A stretch of 22,919 nucleotides of DNA from a bacterium (GTDB taxonomy: Bacteria; Lindowbacteria; 2-12-FULL-62-27), in assembly GCA_016202645.1 (NCBI GenBank), contig JACQOF010000018.1:1-22919 (forward strand), given 5' to 3'. The notes beneath the pieces were generated by a model. The model was not told the DNA's origin, did no database searches, and worked only from the letters and a program-made list of their open reading frames with translations. Below, in pieces: positions 21,572 to 22,919 of this stretch. The position numbers and the translations under genes are program-made. The stretch's first letter is position 1. Each line of letters opens with the position of its first letter.

Positions 21572-22763
21572 CCGGTTCAACCTCCTTCTTCGTCCTGAAC
21601 GTGACTTTCGATCTCGATTCCAACTGGGCCCTGAGTTCCTGATAAAAAAGAAGCTCGTCCTGCTCCGACAACACGCCGGACAGCCGGCGTTTGAGACGTT
21701 CCCTGCGGAAATAATAGGTCGACGCGGGCAGCGAAAATTTTTCGATGATCTCCCCGCCGATCTGGCGGGCCGATCCGGGGGTCCCGGAAAACGCGGCCTC
21801 CAGAACATTTCGCAGGATTTCCGAATCGAGTTCGTCCAGACTGTCCAGGAATTCGGCCGCGCAGGAGGGAAGATCAAACCGGTCAATCAAGGCGGATTCG
21901 TCCGGCTGCGACAGGTCCGGCAGGCGGTCGATCATCGGTTCATCGGCGAGCCCGGACACCGCATCCGCTGAAATATCGGTGTGGGGCAGGATCGACAGGG
22001 GAATTTTTTCCGAGGCGACGGCCAACAACTCCAAAATGCTCAGGGGTTCGCCGAGCAGGCCCAGGACATCCGTCAAGAGTTTGACGAGATTGGGCGTGGA
22101 GACCAGACGGTCGCGGTAGCGGGTCGACCGGGTCCGCTTGCGGGGGATGGCCGCGATGGGGGCGGCCTTGCGGCGCAGGTCGTCCATCACATCCGGCGGA
22201 GATTTTCGAGTGACGGCCGCGCCCACCCGGGTCCAGATCGACTCCCGCCAATTGTCGCCGGGGAAAACCTCCATAAAAACGTCCGGGAATCGGCGCAGGG
22301 TTTTTTCGATCCGCATCCCCAGATGGAGCGTGTCGTCCGATTGCGCCGAAATCCGGATCTTGTCCCGCGTCCAGTTCAACACCATGGCGAACAAATAATG
22401 TTTGAGGCCGGTGTCCGAACTCACCGTCTGGGCGATCTTCTTGAGTTCGGACGGCGTCATCTTCTCCTCGAAAAATTCGTCGGCGATGGTCAGGGCGGTC
22501 TCCAGCCGCTCCTCGGGCGTCATGGCGCTGGAGCCGGGAGAATGGGGGAGGAACCTGAAGATGTGAAGAGGATATTTGCCGATAACGGCATGAGAGGTCA
22601 TCCCGGTAACCCATTCCTGCATCGTGACCAGCGATTCTCCGTCGCCATCCCCTCTCAAGAACTGCCGCAGGCTTTGGAGGACCTCGCTCCGGGAAGGGAC
22701 GAACGTCCTCGGCGGCGCGGCCGGCGGCGGAATCGGGTGAGTCTGGGAGGATGGCGGGGTCAT
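21555..22763 (-). CDS. Divergent sigma-70-like regulatory protein (weak assignment)
   Basis: 402 residues from ATG 22763, which has GGGAGG about 5 nt upstream and overlaps the preceding stop as ATGA. After a Pro-rich N-terminus, residues ~85-137 (LETALTIADEFFEEKM ... LKHYLFAMVLNWTRDKIR) follow the pattern of ECF sigma region 2 (acidic helix, then an aromatic-rich helix ending D-x-x-R). Residues ~305-362 (LDSLDELDSEILRNVLEAAF; RQIGGEIIEKFSLPASTYYF; RRERLKRRLSGVL) read as a region-4-like HTH. The ~170 residues in between are unlike normal sigma factors, and a Lys/Arg-rich stretch (PRKRTRSTRYRDR, 207-219) lies there. It could equally be a different HTH protein. Its place at the head of the pilus block suggests transcriptional control. 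Confidence 0.55.
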   Translation of the reverse strand: MTPPSSQTHPIPPPAAPPRTFVPSRSEVLQSLRQFLRGDGDGESLVTMQEWVTGMTSHAVIGKYPLHIFRFLPHSPGSSAMTPEERLETALTIADEFFEEKMTPSELKKIAQTVSSDTGLKHYLFAMVLNWTRDKIRISAQSDDTLHLGMRIEKTLRRFPDVFMEVFPGDNWRESIWTRVGAAVTRKSPPDVMDDLRRKAAPIAAIPRKRTRSTRYRDRLVSTPNLVKLLTDVLGLLGEPLSILELLAVASEKIPLSILPHTDISADAVSGLADEPMIDRLPDLSQPDESALIDRFDLPSCAAEFLDSLDELDSEILRNVLEAAFSGTPGSARQIGGEIIEKFSLPASTYYFRRERLKRRLSGVLSEQDELLFYQELRAQLESRSKVTFRTKKEVEPDAIIP

Positions 22764-22919
22764 GGGGCCCTCCCGATCAGATCGTACAGGCGGGTGAAGA
22801 CGCGGCCGGCGCGCGTCGCAAGTGACCAATCCCGGGCGTCCCGAAGACGCGTGAGCCAGGAAGGCGGGAGACCCATGCGTGAAATGAGGCACCCGCCGCC
22901 ACCGCCGGAACCGCCGCCG
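22760..22919 (-). CDS. C-terminus of a protein with a Gly-rich, CFI-box-like tail (5'-truncated by window edge)
   Basis: The last 52 codons of a frame open to the window edge; TGA at 22760-22762 overlaps the ATG of the sigma-like gene (ATGA). The visible sequence is a glycine run GGGSGGGGGC, then LISRMGLP, then LTRLRDARDWSLATRAGRVF and TRLYDLIGRAP. The layout (Gly-rich linker, single Cys, short hydrophobic box, then LR-x-x-RD...L...GR.F...Y) matches the C-terminal tail often written CFIATAAYGS in many environmental proteobacterial proteins, here diverged to CLISRMG. Such tails end otherwise unrelated, often exported, proteins and may be sorting or processing signals. The body of the protein is not in view. 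Confidence 0.6.
   Translation of the reverse strand, partial: GGGSGGGGGCLISRMGLPPSWLTRLRDARDWSLATRAGRVFTRLYDLIGRAP

Noticed and set aside
1-22919. tRNA, rRNA, CRISPR arrays, insertion sequences or prophage genes
   Set aside because: No cloverleaf-like segment, regularly spaced repeat array, transposase or phage motif was seen on either strand.

Overview
The window is high-GC bacterial chromosomal DNA from an organism I cannot name. The gene families (NfeD plus slipin, RsmE, NarL-type two-component genes, a deltaproteobacterial-style Tad locus and a Gly-rich Cys-box protein C-terminus) fit an environmental Gram-negative lineage such as Desulfobacterota, Myxococcota or a related uncultured phylum. 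This is inferred from gene content only; there is no rRNA or marker alignment. A secretin gene shows that the cell has an outer membrane.

Layout, left to right. (1) 1-1754, plus strand: the 3' part of a long NfeD-type membrane serine protease followed by its usual partner, a slipin. (2) 1763-1859: a long imperfect inverted repeat built from heptamers, between convergent genes. (3) 1853-4393, minus strand: a compact cluster of a nucleotidyltransferase-fold protein, a possible 38-residue protein, RsmE (16S rRNA m3U1498 methyltransferase) and a GT4 glycosyltransferase. (4) 4619-6844, plus strand: a two-component pair, a REC-PAS-HisKA_3-HATPase hybrid kinase and a NarL/LuxR response regulator. 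A single-domain CheY-like regulator on the minus strand overlaps the end of the NarL gene tail to tail.

(5) 7328-22919, all minus strand: a Tad/Flp pilus locus read from right to left. It begins with a translationally coupled group that is not part of canonical Tad loci: the C-terminus of a protein with a Gly-rich CFI-box-like tail, a divergent sigma-70-like protein, an unrecognised 401-residue protein, and a membrane-anchored Lon-type (S16) protease domain without an AAA+ ATPase. Next come an exported protein of unknown function, two Flp pilins each followed by a GC-rich hairpin, a TadE pseudopilin, a receiver protein with degenerate kinase and GGDEF-like domains, a TadG-like protein, a short secretin (CpaC/RcpA), TadZ/CpaE, TadA/CpaF, a CpaB fused to TPR repeats, TadB and TadC. 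No prepilin peptidase (TadV/CpaA) is present, so it must lie elsewhere.

The most novel parts are the sigma-like / unknown / Lon-protease module upstream of the pilins, the receiver-pseudokinase-pseudo-GGDEF protein inside the pilus operon, and a duplicated ~60-nt hairpin element placed before two different Tad-locus genes. A reasonable hypothesis, which the sequence does not prove, is that the module is a proteolysis-linked regulatory circuit for pilus expression. No tRNA, rRNA, CRISPR array, transposase or phage gene was seen. No stretch over 300 bases lacks a gene; the longest (4394-4618) holds a hairpin and a candidate promoter.
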